A stretch of DNA of 64,000 nt. It comes from Bugulina stolonifera. Taxonomy: Eukaryota; Bryozoa; Gymnolaemata; Cheilostomatida; Bugulidae. This document shows positions 35,040 to 50,000 of the stretch, piece after piece. Every line of letters begins with the position of its first letter. The first letter of the stretch is position 1. The stretch is taken from positions 14,077,700 through 14,141,699 of the forward strand of contig OW285191.1 of the NCBI GenBank assembly GCA_935421135.1. Reading direction: 5' to 3'. The notes beneath the pieces are model-generated. The model was not told the DNA's origin. It made no database searches and saw only the letters and a program-made list of their open reading frames with translations. The translations under genes and the position numbers were made by a program.

Positions 35040-38000
35040 ATGATTTTAGTAGTGATGGATTACATAGTAAACAGGAGGTTCATTTACTTGGTTCTGTGTT
35101 TAAACACAGTAGCTACTATCTACAGCACTGATGCAAATGGTGAGTCAGCTACATAATATAATATAGTGCATAATATGCTCTTATCTCCCCAAATCTACTA
35201 ATAAACACCTCCTATAATACATGCACAGTGGTGGGTGTTTTATAATATCTACTTATTTAGGAGTTGTCTACCCAGCAGGCACAGCGTGATATCTGAAGCT
35301 CTAATCAAGTTCAAGTTCATTTATCGGCTTGTATTTGCTTTGTACTGTGTAGTGAAAGATCCATCTCATACTATCGCTGTCTTAAAATAGCACGAATATA
35401 TAATACACTCTCAATTTAAACTGTATAGTCTATAACCTATACCCTGAAATTGTAGCATCCAAGCTCAAGTCACCTGTATAGGGTTGTCTCATCCAAGGCG
35501 CCACAACTCCACACAGGTGGTATCACATGATTTTAGCTACTGGCAACCAATAAGGCAATAACTGAGGCAATCACTATTGTAGTACACTTTATACTATTGA
35601 CAGTGATGAATGCACTCCAGTATCGACAGAAAAGTCATAGACAACATAATCTAATTATTGTAATTCAAAAGTTGCCTTCTCCTGTTTTGTTATCTTCTGA
35701 TCTTAGTGTGTATGATAAGAGAAGACAACTTTTGACTAGAGTATATATTATCTTAGTACCCATAGAGGTTGTCTCCTCTCCCTCTCTTTATCCTCCCCTT
35801 GCTAGACAGTTGCTACATGTATGTTGGCAAACCATTTGACTGAATTGTTTCGTGAATAACGATTTGACAAGAGTGAGAGTTCAGTATCTATTTATAAAAT
35901 AGATGTAAATTTAGGTTTGGAGCACAATGTCTTGTATAACTACACAACAGTGGTGCACTGGATATTACTACTTAAGCCAGCAAACATACCAGTAGCTCTG
36001 AAACTGTTAAATATTACGAGTGGTGAGCAATATGGCCGAGTATCATCCTCTCTCTGTAGCCCTCTACTACATGTACATACATAATCTAACTTATATTATT
36101 TTTGATTAAACTCCACAAGATAGACAGATTATTCTGAATGGTACATTTTTACAAGATATATTAATTCTTTAATTATAGTATATAATTGATATAAATATTA
36201 CAACATTCATCTTATGCAAATAATGTTGAACTATCATCACCATTTATCTCTGAAATAATATTTTAATTCAATAATTATACCATTAATGTGGGCTAACACA
36301 AATTTTAGTACCTGTTATAACCAGGTTAAAACAGTTAATCCTTGTACAGGAATTTCATTAATTTTTTAATTTACTGCCCACTTGTAAGCGACTAATTAAT
36401 TGTAATTACAGTGAGTCAATTAGCTGTGTCTATTATTGTCTATGTTATCATCTACCATGTAGCATTATTAGCTATTAATAACTTTGTTAATGTACTAAGT
36501 ACTACTTTGTAGTGGAGAGCTCTAAACAGAGATAATCTCCGCAGTACAATTATTGTCAGTTTAACCTAATCTATTTAGCCCAATATTTGTATTGCCACCT
36601 GCCAATACCATGCTGATAGCCTGCCAGAATAATCTACTGTAGCACAGGATCACCGTATGGTTGAATATCTTCCAGAATTCCATTAGTAGCTTTTAACTAG
36701 CACTTGAAATGCTTTCTAACCTTTCGAAACAAACTTAATTACTAAAACTCAAGTGTGATTTTGTAAATTATACAAAAATTTTAACTTAGGCCTCATATAG
36801 GCAAATTGGTTTAACAATTATTCTATCAATAAAACACTAAAACACCACGCAAATATTAATAAACCAGTGAGCTGTACATTGGTGTTAATTTTGTAGAAGA
36901 AGCAGAAAGTAAACCCTACACAATGAAGGGAGGACAGGCTTTTGCATATTTCACCAGCGTAAATAATCAGCCATGGACGTTCTCAACGGACATAACTTTT
37001 GACATGGACATCATAGTTAAAACTAAACCCACATATACCAATGGCCTATTACTGTTCTACCGAAGCATTGAACACCAAGTACCCGTAATAAATAGCAGCA
37101 ATACAGAGCCATGCTTCCTTGTTGGATACATTCATAACGGCTATGTCTCTCTAAAGTGAGTTCGCACCATTTATTGCTGAGTCGCGTAAAGCTTTTACAA
37201 TATGTAAAATAGCCTCAGAGTTCTGTTTACAGGTGGCTATATGTTATCGAAATAGTGTTTCACTTTCACTGCTACAAGGCAGAGAGGTGGGTTGTCACTA
37301 ATGTTATTGAATTTGACAACCTTCCCCCCTTTGTAGACTGTGTCACCAGACGAAGACTGCTACTGATATAGTGGAAGTTATATCTGACAACACAATATTG
37401 TCCAGAACCTGGAATACTGTACAGTTTAATATTGGTGAGCTCTTAGTGAGTTATACTGCAGAGATAGTAATACACATGTATTAGTAGAACCGCATGCCTC
37501 TACCAATGAGAGTGATAACCTCAATTTATAACGAAGCTATTCACCAAAAGAGGCGCTCAAAATTAAACTTCAAATTAGAAACTGCAACAAACAGCTGACA
37601 GGAGATAAATCAGCTCACATTGAGATAAATCATTTTCTATTCATGTTGCCCTTGCAAGAAGTTATCACTGCTCATATCCTTTGTATTTTACACTTACACT
37701 GTGCATACTAGGAGTACTCACTGGTATTGTTATACAATAGACAGAGCTATCCACATGCACAATGTGACTGTGTATATGATAACCTGCAGACATTGTACAA
37801 AGACCCAAAGCACAATTCACTTTTGGTAATGACTATGCTGTTTAGTTTCATTCATTGTTATTCAAGGGAGGACAACAGCTAGAATCACATTAAATGGTAT
37901 AATAACAAGTAAAGAGATACAAGCATTCCCTACAGACTCTACTAATGCTGTAATATTTGGTAGATTAGTCTATTCTCATGACTCATGTACGGATATAGTT

Positions 38001-41000
38001 ACAATAAAATCTGACAATGAAACCAGGTAGGACAACTCTAGTTTACTATTTCATAATTACTGTAACCTAATAACAAAATGATGAGTCGCACTTGTATTTT
38101 TAACAAATAATAATATTAAACATGCTTTATAATTATGTAGTTTCTCAAAACCTACTTTTGTGTTCTGTAAAATGGCATTCTGTTTTTTGCTACAAAATAT
38201 TAAAAATGTTCTGACAAAAAACATCAAATATTAAAAAGTATTATTGCTATTCACTCATGAGCTCTAAATTATTAATAACTTATGTATCTTAATAAATTGT
38301 ATTCCTTGGTGATGAGTTACATATTTATTTTGTGTCATATTTAATGTTATAACATAGGCTATATAGATAATACATAAACATAGATGCGCATACATGAAAC
38401 AGAACTGTAGACAGCGAGTAAGTATCAACGAAATCTGTTTCAGTACATGATTAAATACATGCACATTTATATAATATACACTGTTTATATGATGTAGATT
38501 GGGGAGCGAAATTCCTCAAACTTCACGGCTTGGCTTAACAGGATGCGTAAGAAAACTATCAGTTACAAGAGAAATAACAAGATACTTTTACTTTGCTAGT
38601 GAGAAAGGGTCCAATGCTTGCTATTTTAAAGGTATATATGTATATTCACAATACAGGTATAACCTGATATCAGACTATAGGAATTCTATGGAAAACTTTT
38701 TTCCTAAATTTTTAGCCTTCAAAACCAAATAGTATAACAGATCTATGTTTAGAGTCTGCCTGGTACGACTTCACGGGCGCTAATACGCTATTGACAATAT
38801 TTAGAAATTGAGAGAGGACAACTTCTAATTATGATCAATAGCTTATGAGTGCTCATATATGAATAGCCAGTTGGATAGTGAATTTTTATTTAATTTTTTT
38901 GTGAATTTATAGCCTGAACCCTAGACTTGATGCTTAAATACATTATTACTACATCTATTAGTATTATCTGTACCCACTTCAGCATTATATTTATGCATAG
39001 TAACTAGTGACTGTGCAGAATTCACTGTTCTGCACGTAGTAAGTTTTTGAAAACGGTAAGTTTCCTGCAAGGCTTCATGTGTTGAAATACATTTGTTTAT
39101 ATACATACAATGTACAAAACTAGCTTTTTCACTGCCATAGTTCAGTTATATTGTGATGCATAGTATAAAAGGGCGATTGCTACGATTGCATACTGTACTG
39201 ACTAACTACACACGTATACTTGTGTGTTTGGTTACTGTTTGTATCTGCTAGCTGTGTGACTGAAATTTACTATAATAATAACTTAGACACCAAGCGCCGT
39301 TTGGCTATATGGACAATATCAACGTACAGTTATACATGTACTCTTTTTTTTCTAATTGGTAGATGGATGCAGCTTGGGTAAGTAAAGCTGTTAGAATAAG
39401 TATGTAGATTATGAATATATGGCGATGAGGCCGTAGCTGAGGACAATGAATAACACCTTGACATTCTATAGAAAACATTCAGTCTTTAGGTATCATCACC
39501 TTTACCTCAGCATATGCTGTGCAGTCATCTCACACATACACCAGAGTTATCCTCCCATGTATCATATTCGAATGCAATTCATTTCCAACTGTGTTGCTCT
39601 GTTGATGCACACCATAGATTTAATAATCATATGTTTGTATTAAATCTATGATGTGCACACTTGCACTAGTATTCTCTCTGCTCAATAATACTGTATTGCA
39701 TATAGATCACACATGTATATCTACACTGTAAGTGTGCTATATGTACCTGTTGACATCAATTAGTTAATACAATGGCAGGTAATGTCCCACATAGTCAAAC
39801 TATAGGCAGCATATTACAGCAAATGATTCGCCCATAGCAGATAGGATTCAATGCAATTTTGTAGACTGGTAATGTTTCAGTTAGCTTTCCACAGCAAAAA
39901 AGAATTGCATTTGAATCTGGAATCCATCATAACCAATTATGTAATCCTAAACACCTGGTGACACACTTTAATGCATCTGATGAATATAAATACCTATTCA
40001 GGTCTACTAATAGCCTGCTATTTTACCTGCATAAATCGAGGGTAAACGCTGATTTAAATTATTATTTTCGGTGCTTAATTATGAGCTAAAACATTGTATT
40101 AAGGACAATTACATAAAAACATGCCGATGCACATCAATGTATATATACATGCATATATCTCTGAGTGCAAAATGTATTGTATTGCACTAATATTACATTG
40201 CTATATAATAATTGGTTAACAGCTCTAGTAAGCCATACTATATATAATAATGCTAGCATAAAATATTCATGGTACATTGCAAGTATAGACTTCAATGTCA
40301 CACTGCCAGTCTGGTATAGCAAACAAATAAATAAGACACACCACTGAATGTTTACAGTTGAGTTGACAGTTGACTGTAGTTCATAGAGCTTAGGCTATGA
40401 ATTCGTGTAACCTAAGCCTATGTTTCATAATCAAATGCCAACATACCAACCATCCATGCTTTACAAACCTTGTAATAAACAGAATAAGACATGGTAGAGA
40501 ATAAAACCATGGTGTTTGATTGTGTTTTGCTTATGAAAGGAGGAAAGAGGGAAATTAATACAGCTAGACAATGCTGGTTATAACATCTGAAATGATCTAA
40601 AATATATACATATACACTGTACATGTAGTCACAAAATGTGCTACTGCATCATTAAAATATTGAGTAAAAGGGCATCATATTATGTCAATTCTCAAACCCA
40701 GTATTTTAGCTGCATTGTTTCTGATAAATTGGAATAAGCTTCATTAGAAAGGTTGATATTGTAATAGTACTATAAGGATAACATCAATTTTCGAAAATCA
40801 TCCTTGACCCTGATCCTTGGCAGTCATGTGACTAGTTTATGCTAAATACTAACACATGTGTATACTATGATTTGTTAGTACCGTACTACATTGTAATAGT
40901 CACATACATTCATCACAGAGTACTAATCCTTAGCAATTAGTCATGTAAACATGTAACGGTGATGTTGAAATCTTCAAGAGAATTTCCACTTTAGAATTCA

Positions 41001-44000
41001 AGCTAATTCTTCATAATTAAAGAGATTTATTGACCATTTCCTTACGTTAATTTATACTATAATGTTGTCATTGTGTGCTTCAACTAACTAGATACACGTA
41101 CAACTGAGTGCCTTTTGCCTTCAAAATAATAATAATTGTGATCAATCGGATTTGGAAGAAGTAGAGAAACTAATTCATTTATATTCTATTTCAAAGCACC
41201 TGTAAATGTATGAAGTTGTATATGCAGTGACAGAACTTCAATTTGCAATGTAATCATTACTTTACTGACTGCCATAATTTCATAGCCAAATAAATACAGT
41301 TTAGTTATACAACAGAGTCAAAAGAGAACCTAACTCCAAATAAATTGCAGCCATAATAATATATTAAAACAAAATAACAATATTAGTATTTACATCTGCA
41401 TCATAACTTGATAACTGGCCGATACAATCATCTAATGTATATTATATTATAACAACACCTGATAAGTCATAGCTATAGGGACATTGTTATTCAGAATGCA
41501 TAGGCCTATTAGCTCCTAGGTACATGTGTATGTATGGGGAACTAGGAATTCCCTGAAAACAATCATCAAATACTTAGGTCTTAGGTCAACTGTCATAGAC
41601 TTGTACATCCTTATATTGTCTATCAAACACTACTGTAGTGTTTAATAGGTAGTGTAACACTGCTATTTGTTTATTGAAAGATTGAAAACTGTTACATTGC
41701 AGTAACAAGGAAGTTTATAACTGTTTATGGATATTAGTAATGACTTCTCTTAGTACAATGTACTTGGTATGCTTGTGGTCTACATTAACATACTGTATTA
41801 CAGTGACATTATCATATGCTTGACTTGCAGTCCATGTTCACCAATGCTTGCGTGCTGAATGGAAGAAACTACCTTTCCATGAAATTTAGTCAGCGTAACT
41901 AGGAAAACAGGAAAAATAGCATACCAGTGTCCCAGCGACTGTTCCTTCATGTTTATGCACCATTTGACAGTAATAGGGTAATGCAGTAGCACAGTAACAG
42001 AGATGCAGTAGTAGTACATTCTATAGTACAGTATTGCTGTGCTATAGGAGTCATACTGACAAAGTGTGTAGTAATATAGTGTTTGGATAGTTTGATTGAT
42101 AGAAAAACTCGAAACAACCTGAAGATAGGTGCTTGTGCTAAAACAGACCTAATTTGATTCTTCCAAAAAGTCAAATGGGAAAAGTTGTCTTCCCTATTTG
42201 TATATATTCGAATGTAATTGCTCTAAACACACCTCATAAGGCTGTTGATATAGAATAGGGAGACAATTCATTACAAATAAAGATTTCTTGCTCTCGTATT
42301 GACTGCTTCTCTATTGCATTGTTATAAAGTCCCATGGGTTAGTTGCTACTGGTCAAACCCACACAGTGTTGTGACACCCGGCTAGGTACCCTTCAAGCAG
42401 TATATACTGTCATGGGTTAGCAAGTGTCAACTGGAGAACCCCTCTTAATGATAATTAATGCTGATTATTGCATAAGATGATATAATGAAGCAAGTATATT
42501 TTGCTACACCCACAATCCATAGGACAGCCTTATAGGATTTAGTCAACCGCCCATCTTAGCCTGATTAAATTAGTCAACACCCCAATAGACACGTGATAGC
42601 AGGCTAGACTCTGCCAGCCAGAAGAGTTGAGTTTGATGAAGTCTGTATAGGGTAGAGTTGTCTCCACTGATCAGATGGTTCTATTGTTACATGGAGCTCC
42701 AGTTAGATGGTCCAACATGGCCTTTTAACTATACCCGGATTTTAATTTTTGTCCAGATATAAGTTTATTCACAAAATGCAAATTTCCTGGTTCACCCAAA
42801 CTATAGCATAGCTTCAATTCTTCAGTCCTTATAAATGAAGGGGTGTAATCGCGCACCACCCTGCTCTATTTCCTCGTCCTAAGGGTATTCTTGGTAACCC
42901 TCAGCTTTGTTGACAACAAATTATTTTTGGTGACTCAGGGTATTGTCAGTTATTGGCTACCTCTATTTATTTCTTCATCATAGGGTGATAAATGAATGTG
43001 AAGTATGTAGGCATACACAGTACAGAGTCGGGAGTTAACACCCTGTGTTAGCAATGACAATCTGTAAAAAATAACCAAATGCTGTATAAGCATATATAAT
43101 ACAACATATAAAAATATATAAAAATGCAGTCATCAACTGTATTTACTCTTCAAAAGTCTTTCAACTGCTTAGTACTAAGGAGGAGATCAACTAGTGGTCA
43201 AAAAACTACATAAATTATTACTTTATATTTCATCCCATTGCTTTGAAGAAACTCATTTGATAGCTGGTTTATTAAAATGTATTATAATGAAGTTGTAAAA
43301 TCGATACTGGAGGTCTAGTATACTTCCAAAACGCTCAAAAGGCGATGATGTTTATCATCAAAACTGAGCAAATAATGACGTACAGGTGGCAATCAAACTA
43401 TTTTAGAAATTTATATTGAGAACACTTGTGATATTTTGTTGTTGAGAAAAACAATGTGTATTCTTGATTTTCTAGCTTTGTGGTTTGGCCTAGTGATGTC
43501 ATCTGTTCTTACCGCATCCTATTATTTGTGTCAAAAACACAGCTGAAAAAAAGAATGATTAATTTATCATGTTTAATCTGAAGTCACCCCATACTACTTC
43601 GTCTACATCCTTCAACTGTACCCTAAATAACAGTGATTAGATTCTGTTTGTCAACAACTCCAAAATCTTCATATCAACATAGACTGTGGTTCCTGATATG
43701 CTCTACATTTAGTGTGACAATGAGATTGGCTCACAGGCTATGAAATCTATCAACGATAATAATGCAATGCCTTTACAATAGAAATACCCTGAAATCTAGC
43801 CTCTAAGCTTTTAAACTCAAAACCATCAGCTGAATATGTTACATTCAGCAAATAAGGTATAGAAAGTTGTTCCCCATAGATAAAATTGCTTGATTGTATT
43901 CACAGGCTACAAAAATTGGGCATTAATGCTACCAGCATAACTGACATGGACTCTAATAATGATGCAGGAGAGTCACATGTATTGATGTAAACACTAAACT

Positions 44001-47000
44001 AAATTAAAGTACAATAGTACCTGCACAGCTTCATTCAATTTGCATACTATTTTGTCATAGATGCCAATTTGGTAACTTATAGCAACGGTTATATTACATA
44101 ACCTGAATATAAATCATGTACAAATAATGAGGGGTCACATCAGCTATGTGCAACATTTATACATGTAGTGTGTATCCAACATCCCACATTTACATTCACC
44201 GCACTAGCTGTACACATTCTGCATGTAGTCAGTAGGCACAGGCATGAGCAAAGCTTTTTCTGCCTGGAATCCCTCAACCTAAACTCTAAAAGTGGCCAAA
44301 GCAACCAGTAGGCTAAACGCAACACTTGTCTCTTTTTGTCTCCCATCAAACTTGTGGCATATTAATCCATTACCAGTGAGAAAATAGGACATGATTGTCC
44401 AAAGATAGAGACATAAAATTCAGCTACATTCGATCATAGTTGGGGAAGGTGAGGTCAGTATAAGGCGAACTTTTCGTAAACAAGTGTAACATCCTTATTA
44501 GATAGTAAAATATACATCTTTATTAGTAGTCAATTTACAGTAATTGCTTACCACCCTACAGCTAGTAATTAGAAGCTGCTTCCACATTACATAATGTGTT
44601 TTATTATAATTATTTATCAGTAATTATTTCAATAAATCAGCACCAATATTTTAAGCAGTTTTCCCTTGCCCATACCAAAGTGCAAGTTATGACATAGGTC
44701 TGCAATATTTTAACTAACTAATAATATATTAAAAGTTTGGCCCTACATGCAATGGTTAAAATTCGGCCTACATTTTTCAGTGAAAATACTCTGTTCCCGC
44801 CAGCATTTATGAAGTCACTTAGTTACAGTTGTTTGATGCAATCGCTGTGTCACATACCACTGATGGCATTGTAGCAGTTGAGCCAATGTAGGTAGTGTCA
44901 GCGATCCCTGCTACAATTTCACAGCAGCATATGCATGTACATGCATATTCAAGTAAACTTGCTTAAACTTTGACACAATCCAGAAAATTTCCGGATTATA
45001 TAATTAGACGTAGCAATTGTATAACGAACAATGGTATACAGGGTTTTCGAAATTTTTGCACAACCAAGAAAAGTCCCTTATTATACAATTACATAACAAT
45101 AGACATTGCCAATCGTCGATTGCAGTTCAGGAGATAGCAGCGTAATCTTGTTTGTGAAAATAAGCGTTTTTTCATTATTTGACCATTGTCAAGATTAATT
45201 TAATGAAATTCAGGATATAAATATATAAATCAGAAGAAAGGCGATTTTTTATGTTTTTGGGATTGATTAGCAGCTAATTTACCACACATATTAGATTTTT
45301 TACCGCTGAGCTCTGCAATCCTGCAAAGTAAATAAGATCTGCTACTCTACTTAGGCTTGCTACTACAGAGGTACAAGCAGCAGCTATAAACATTCTCATT
45401 TTAGTGATGTCATAGTTGAATAAGCAGGGCTAGAACAGCTTATAGAATAACACCTACCAGATGTAAACCATACTAATCCATGTGAATAATATTTAATGCT
45501 AAGATGCGGATAGGATATAATAACTTGCCTGTCTGTAAAGGATATGGCCATAGGGAAGCATGACTGTACATATTCATGGAGGTAAATGTTCCCCAGCGTA
45601 TGGAGACATTACTCCCAAACGTCAGTAGAGTATAAGTTTGATCAGCTGTAGGAGGAAGCAATACAGCATTAACTAGGCTTATGGTCTTATTAAATCATAG
45701 TAATAGATAGCAAATAATATATTAATATGGTGAAATACTCTTATATCAGTTTATCATCTGGCATATTCAACTGGCTGGGTAATCACGTTGTATTCTAGAC
45801 ACACTAATGCTGTGTGTGGGTTCATGTACAGGCGTTACTGTAACATGTCCTGTCTACAGTGTTTGAGAAACGGAACACGCAGATCTCTGACCTACAGCAT
45901 AATATTTATAATACTAATTATTGTATAATTTATCAATGTAGTAGTATTAATCTGATGGAATATTGTTATTAGTTTTTTTGTATTTTTTATATTTCCTTTG
46001 ATAATGCTAATGTTGATAACAATGCTAATACTAATGTACATGTAGTATGGCCATGATGCTGTACTGGATGTTATATGATACAGGCTTACAGCACAATGTA
46101 ATAGGCTGACGAAGTATGCGCAGTTGTTGGTAGAGTCTGAGTTCCTACCTATCCAATGGAAGCTTAGATGTACAACTAGCGCTGCATGGTGTTCCGGTAT
46201 CATCCAGTTTTCAGTTTTTATTTTCTCCCTGTTTAAACATATCTAAATTTCCAAATGCAAGCCGAAACTGAATGCGGTAATTCGATTTGATTCAAGATTT
46301 AAATGCAGATCGCATCTATCCGTTTAGTGTGCCCAATTCTGGTAATGGCTGGTGTCGCGTACGCGTGCATGCACATTGAACCTCTTTTAATTTTTACAAT
46401 TCACTGTCATCCTTGCCACTTAGACTTTGCTACACCCAGTGATGATTTTTTTGTAGTTTTACTCGATTTTCGTACTTATACTTATCTATCGTTATAAATA
46501 ATCAGTATTAAATAATTAAAATCTATTAAACAAAAATGGCAGTCATGTGACAGCGGAATGTGGCAACTCCCAAAATTGAGCTTGAAGTTAGCAATTCGAT
46601 TTGTTTCAAAGTGAGGGGAAACCAGGAAAACCAAGCAGCCGTGGATAACTTTGGTATCATTCAAATTTTTTTAAAATGCAGCAAAATAACCGAATTCAAG
46701 TACGAATCAAAACCACCCAGCACTATGTACAACGGATAATTGTGTAATACATTGATACATGTATAATTACATAATGAGGCATATATACAACACAAAGTTG
46801 TTAGTATTACTACTATTATAGTATAACAGATAGAAAGGGGTAGTTAGATATTGCATAGTTATAGTTAGTAGATTTGGAAGAATTCCAAGTCACAAACCAA
46901 TAATTACATCATGTATATTGCATGTAGTCCTATACTCTATTAATAGTACATATATATATACATGTACTGTAATTATAAGGGTTTCTACTAAGCTAAGATA

Positions 47001-50000
47001 ACCCTTGAGAGAGTAAATATATGACATGGCTACTTGTACTATATTATTATACATGTATATTACTAGTCTCATTAGCCCTCGTATAATATATAAATGTTAC
47101 AGCCTGTTGTAGTACTACAAATATGTTCCAGTATGATATTTTTACTTTTAATGGTAATTTGTAGCACTGATAACTATATTACTTCCTGTTCAGTGCTCTA
47201 GTTATGATGACATCCATGTGAATTATGAGCAAGGGACAGTTTGTGGCATACCCAGTACATTAATCAGTAGGTTGGGAAGCCCATAATCTCCAAAATACAG
47301 TTATATATGCACATACATGGCTTGTAGTATAGTGTAGTATAGCGAAATGCAATGTAATGATTACTAGCGTACTACGTAATACACATACTCATTCTAGAGG
47401 TAGCAGGTTTAAAATGGTTTAAAATGGACACTTGTCCAGGGCATAAGGTGACTGCATTGCGAGACAAAGCAAGAATCTTGCCTTTCTCAACTATAGTGAT
47501 ACGTATGGGTATATAATTTATTCAATTTTTCATCCTTTAGGTCACTATTTCTATTTTTGCTTCAGCTGCATTCAAGGCATAAAATATAATAATTGCTATT
47601 CTGTTGTAATAATCTTGGCATGTAGTTATTATCATAAATGCCTCTGACAGTACTAATCTCTGATTGGGGAGGTACTCGACCCACCCACTTAATCTTGACA
47701 TTCATAAAGAAAGAACTAACTCTAAATGCAGCCCATCAGCGTGTCTATTTCGCAATGAACCGTTTATTGCGCAAGCTAATCAATAATGCTATATCAATCA
47801 TTTTGTGTGATGGTCTTCAACGTGCACCAGTGGGCTAAGAGTTACTGACTGGCTACACCAACTCACTCACAGTTCATATTATTATAGTTAAATGTCACAA
47901 TAATAACGTATTATAATTATGATATAAATTTAGTACAGGCATCAAACTACATAGAATTTGCATAGAGTACTCCTCCACATGGAGTAGTTGTAGTGTATCT
48001 TCTATTCAATCGTAATACATGATTAGTAGTTTTTGTGTCCCCATCTGGAGGTGAATAGATGGGCCCTTGATGAATAACATCAGGGATAAAGTTTCCATAT
48101 GTTTACTGTGATTGTAATAGTCTCAAAGATGTAGGTAGAGCTGTTTTCCCATTTCATAACTGTACTGTGTTTAAGGCATGAACATGACGGTTGTATTTTT
48201 TTGCACCTTTAAATAGCCTGGGCATCAGATCTACTAGTCGAAGCCAATCATTTAGTTCAGTGTCACCACCACATTGAGCTAAACACTGATACATGGTGCC
48301 CAGGCTTTCCTTCACCATGTCCTTGTTGTTTGATAGTAGCAATAGTGAAGATACAACGTGCGAGGAACTTAGTAGGCCTCATAAATTTCTCCACTAGTGG
48401 AATATCGGCCAAAATGTAAATGCACCACATTTCAGTAGATTATGACTAACTAAATAGCCTAGATACCATTCTCAGCATGAGGAAATGACTGTGGAGGTTG
48501 GGGTGCTGTTGCCACCCCCCTGAAATAACAGTTAGGACTTGGTGCAAAATGGTTAATTGAGAATCTAATCCTGAAATTGGCAGTGTACCAAGTTATTGAC
48601 TTATCAGCTATTACCAAACCACTTAACATGCTATTGGTACTGTGAGACCACAGGATGTGTTACACAGTTACCCCCTCTATCCACAATAGTAGTACGCTGT
48701 GGTGAAACATGCTCTACAGCTGTTCTTATCCAGTTCTTTGTCACTAATCTGCTGCCAGGCTAAGACCTGGTTATCCTGATAATGGCACTAAATACTTACC
48801 ACATCGACTTGCTAAATTTTGTAGTTTTTAGAGTTTTGCAACATCATAACGTAGAAACTGGCCTCAGGTTCTACGAAAATAAAGTTAGATTTGAATGCGT
48901 ATGAGTTTATGTATTACATGTATTTCTTTGGGGGAGAAGGGTGCTAGCTAACACCAAGTCCAATCCATGGAATCAATTCAATCTACTGATTTTGACACGA
49001 CAAAAAATGAAAAATAATTATTGTGGACTCTATAGTAAGCCCAAAATATTTCACAAACACTTTTTTGCACATAAATTATTGTTTAAAAAATTAGTGAATA
49101 AAGAATAGAATAATGGTGAGCTAAATAATTGTTTAGTAACTATGCTCTAGTCGATAGGAAGTGTAGACCATTGGCAGGGCATTATAATTAATGCAGTGTT
49201 GTGTAATTTCAATGGGTGTTGTCAAGTGGGCCGAGTTTCAGGATATACAAAACTTCTTTTTATTTTTGCCGCCCCATTGAAAGCATTGCTACGGTATCAA
49301 ATTCTGAATAGTGTCACTGTTGTGTAATCAATAATAGCCAACCAATTACAGAGTTATAAATGCGTACCTGTGGCCAATCAGGTAGCAAGTATTTCACTCA
49401 AATTTTCATTCATAATTTTAAAATATGCAAATGCACCTTTTAGAGCATACTCAAAACACTGATTGGGTAATTGATATCACAAGGTTACTACAATCTATGA
49501 CTTTGTTGTCCGTACATACAATGTGTGGTAGCTGTTAGAAAAAATTTCAAACAGTCAGGAAGACTACCATTATCGTGTACCTGCGTAACAGAGTAGCTCC
49601 GTGTACAATATTTGCACACATAATACGCTACAGAGGTAAAAATAATGTTATAGTTACATGTAGTATACTATGATAATTATAGTATATGTATGTACTATGT
49701 GATATTGGAGTAGACTTTTCTCTATGGGAAAGAGAGAGAGAGAATGTCTAACTGTGAACAGGAACATTGTGAGATGTTTCTCATCTTCTCCCATCTACCT
49801 CCCTGATTCAAAGGACTTAAAGTAAAGCCATGTATGCTAATATTATGATATTTTAGCATTGTCTACAAGTAACATACAATGTACACACTGTATTCTACTT
49901 TAGCACCCCATGCAAAGTAGGTAGTAGGTGTATTTTGCTACCGATAAGTCTGCTTGCAATATCTTACCAGCGATACTATCATTTAAGCTGTACCACGTAT

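Noticed and set aside
47199..47272. Possible Cys-containing extra exon (CSSYDDIHVNYEQGTVCG) of the laminin-G gene
   Set aside because: It follows a good acceptor, but its phase does not fit the phase-1 intron (it would read a stop), and no GT donor gives a compatible exit.
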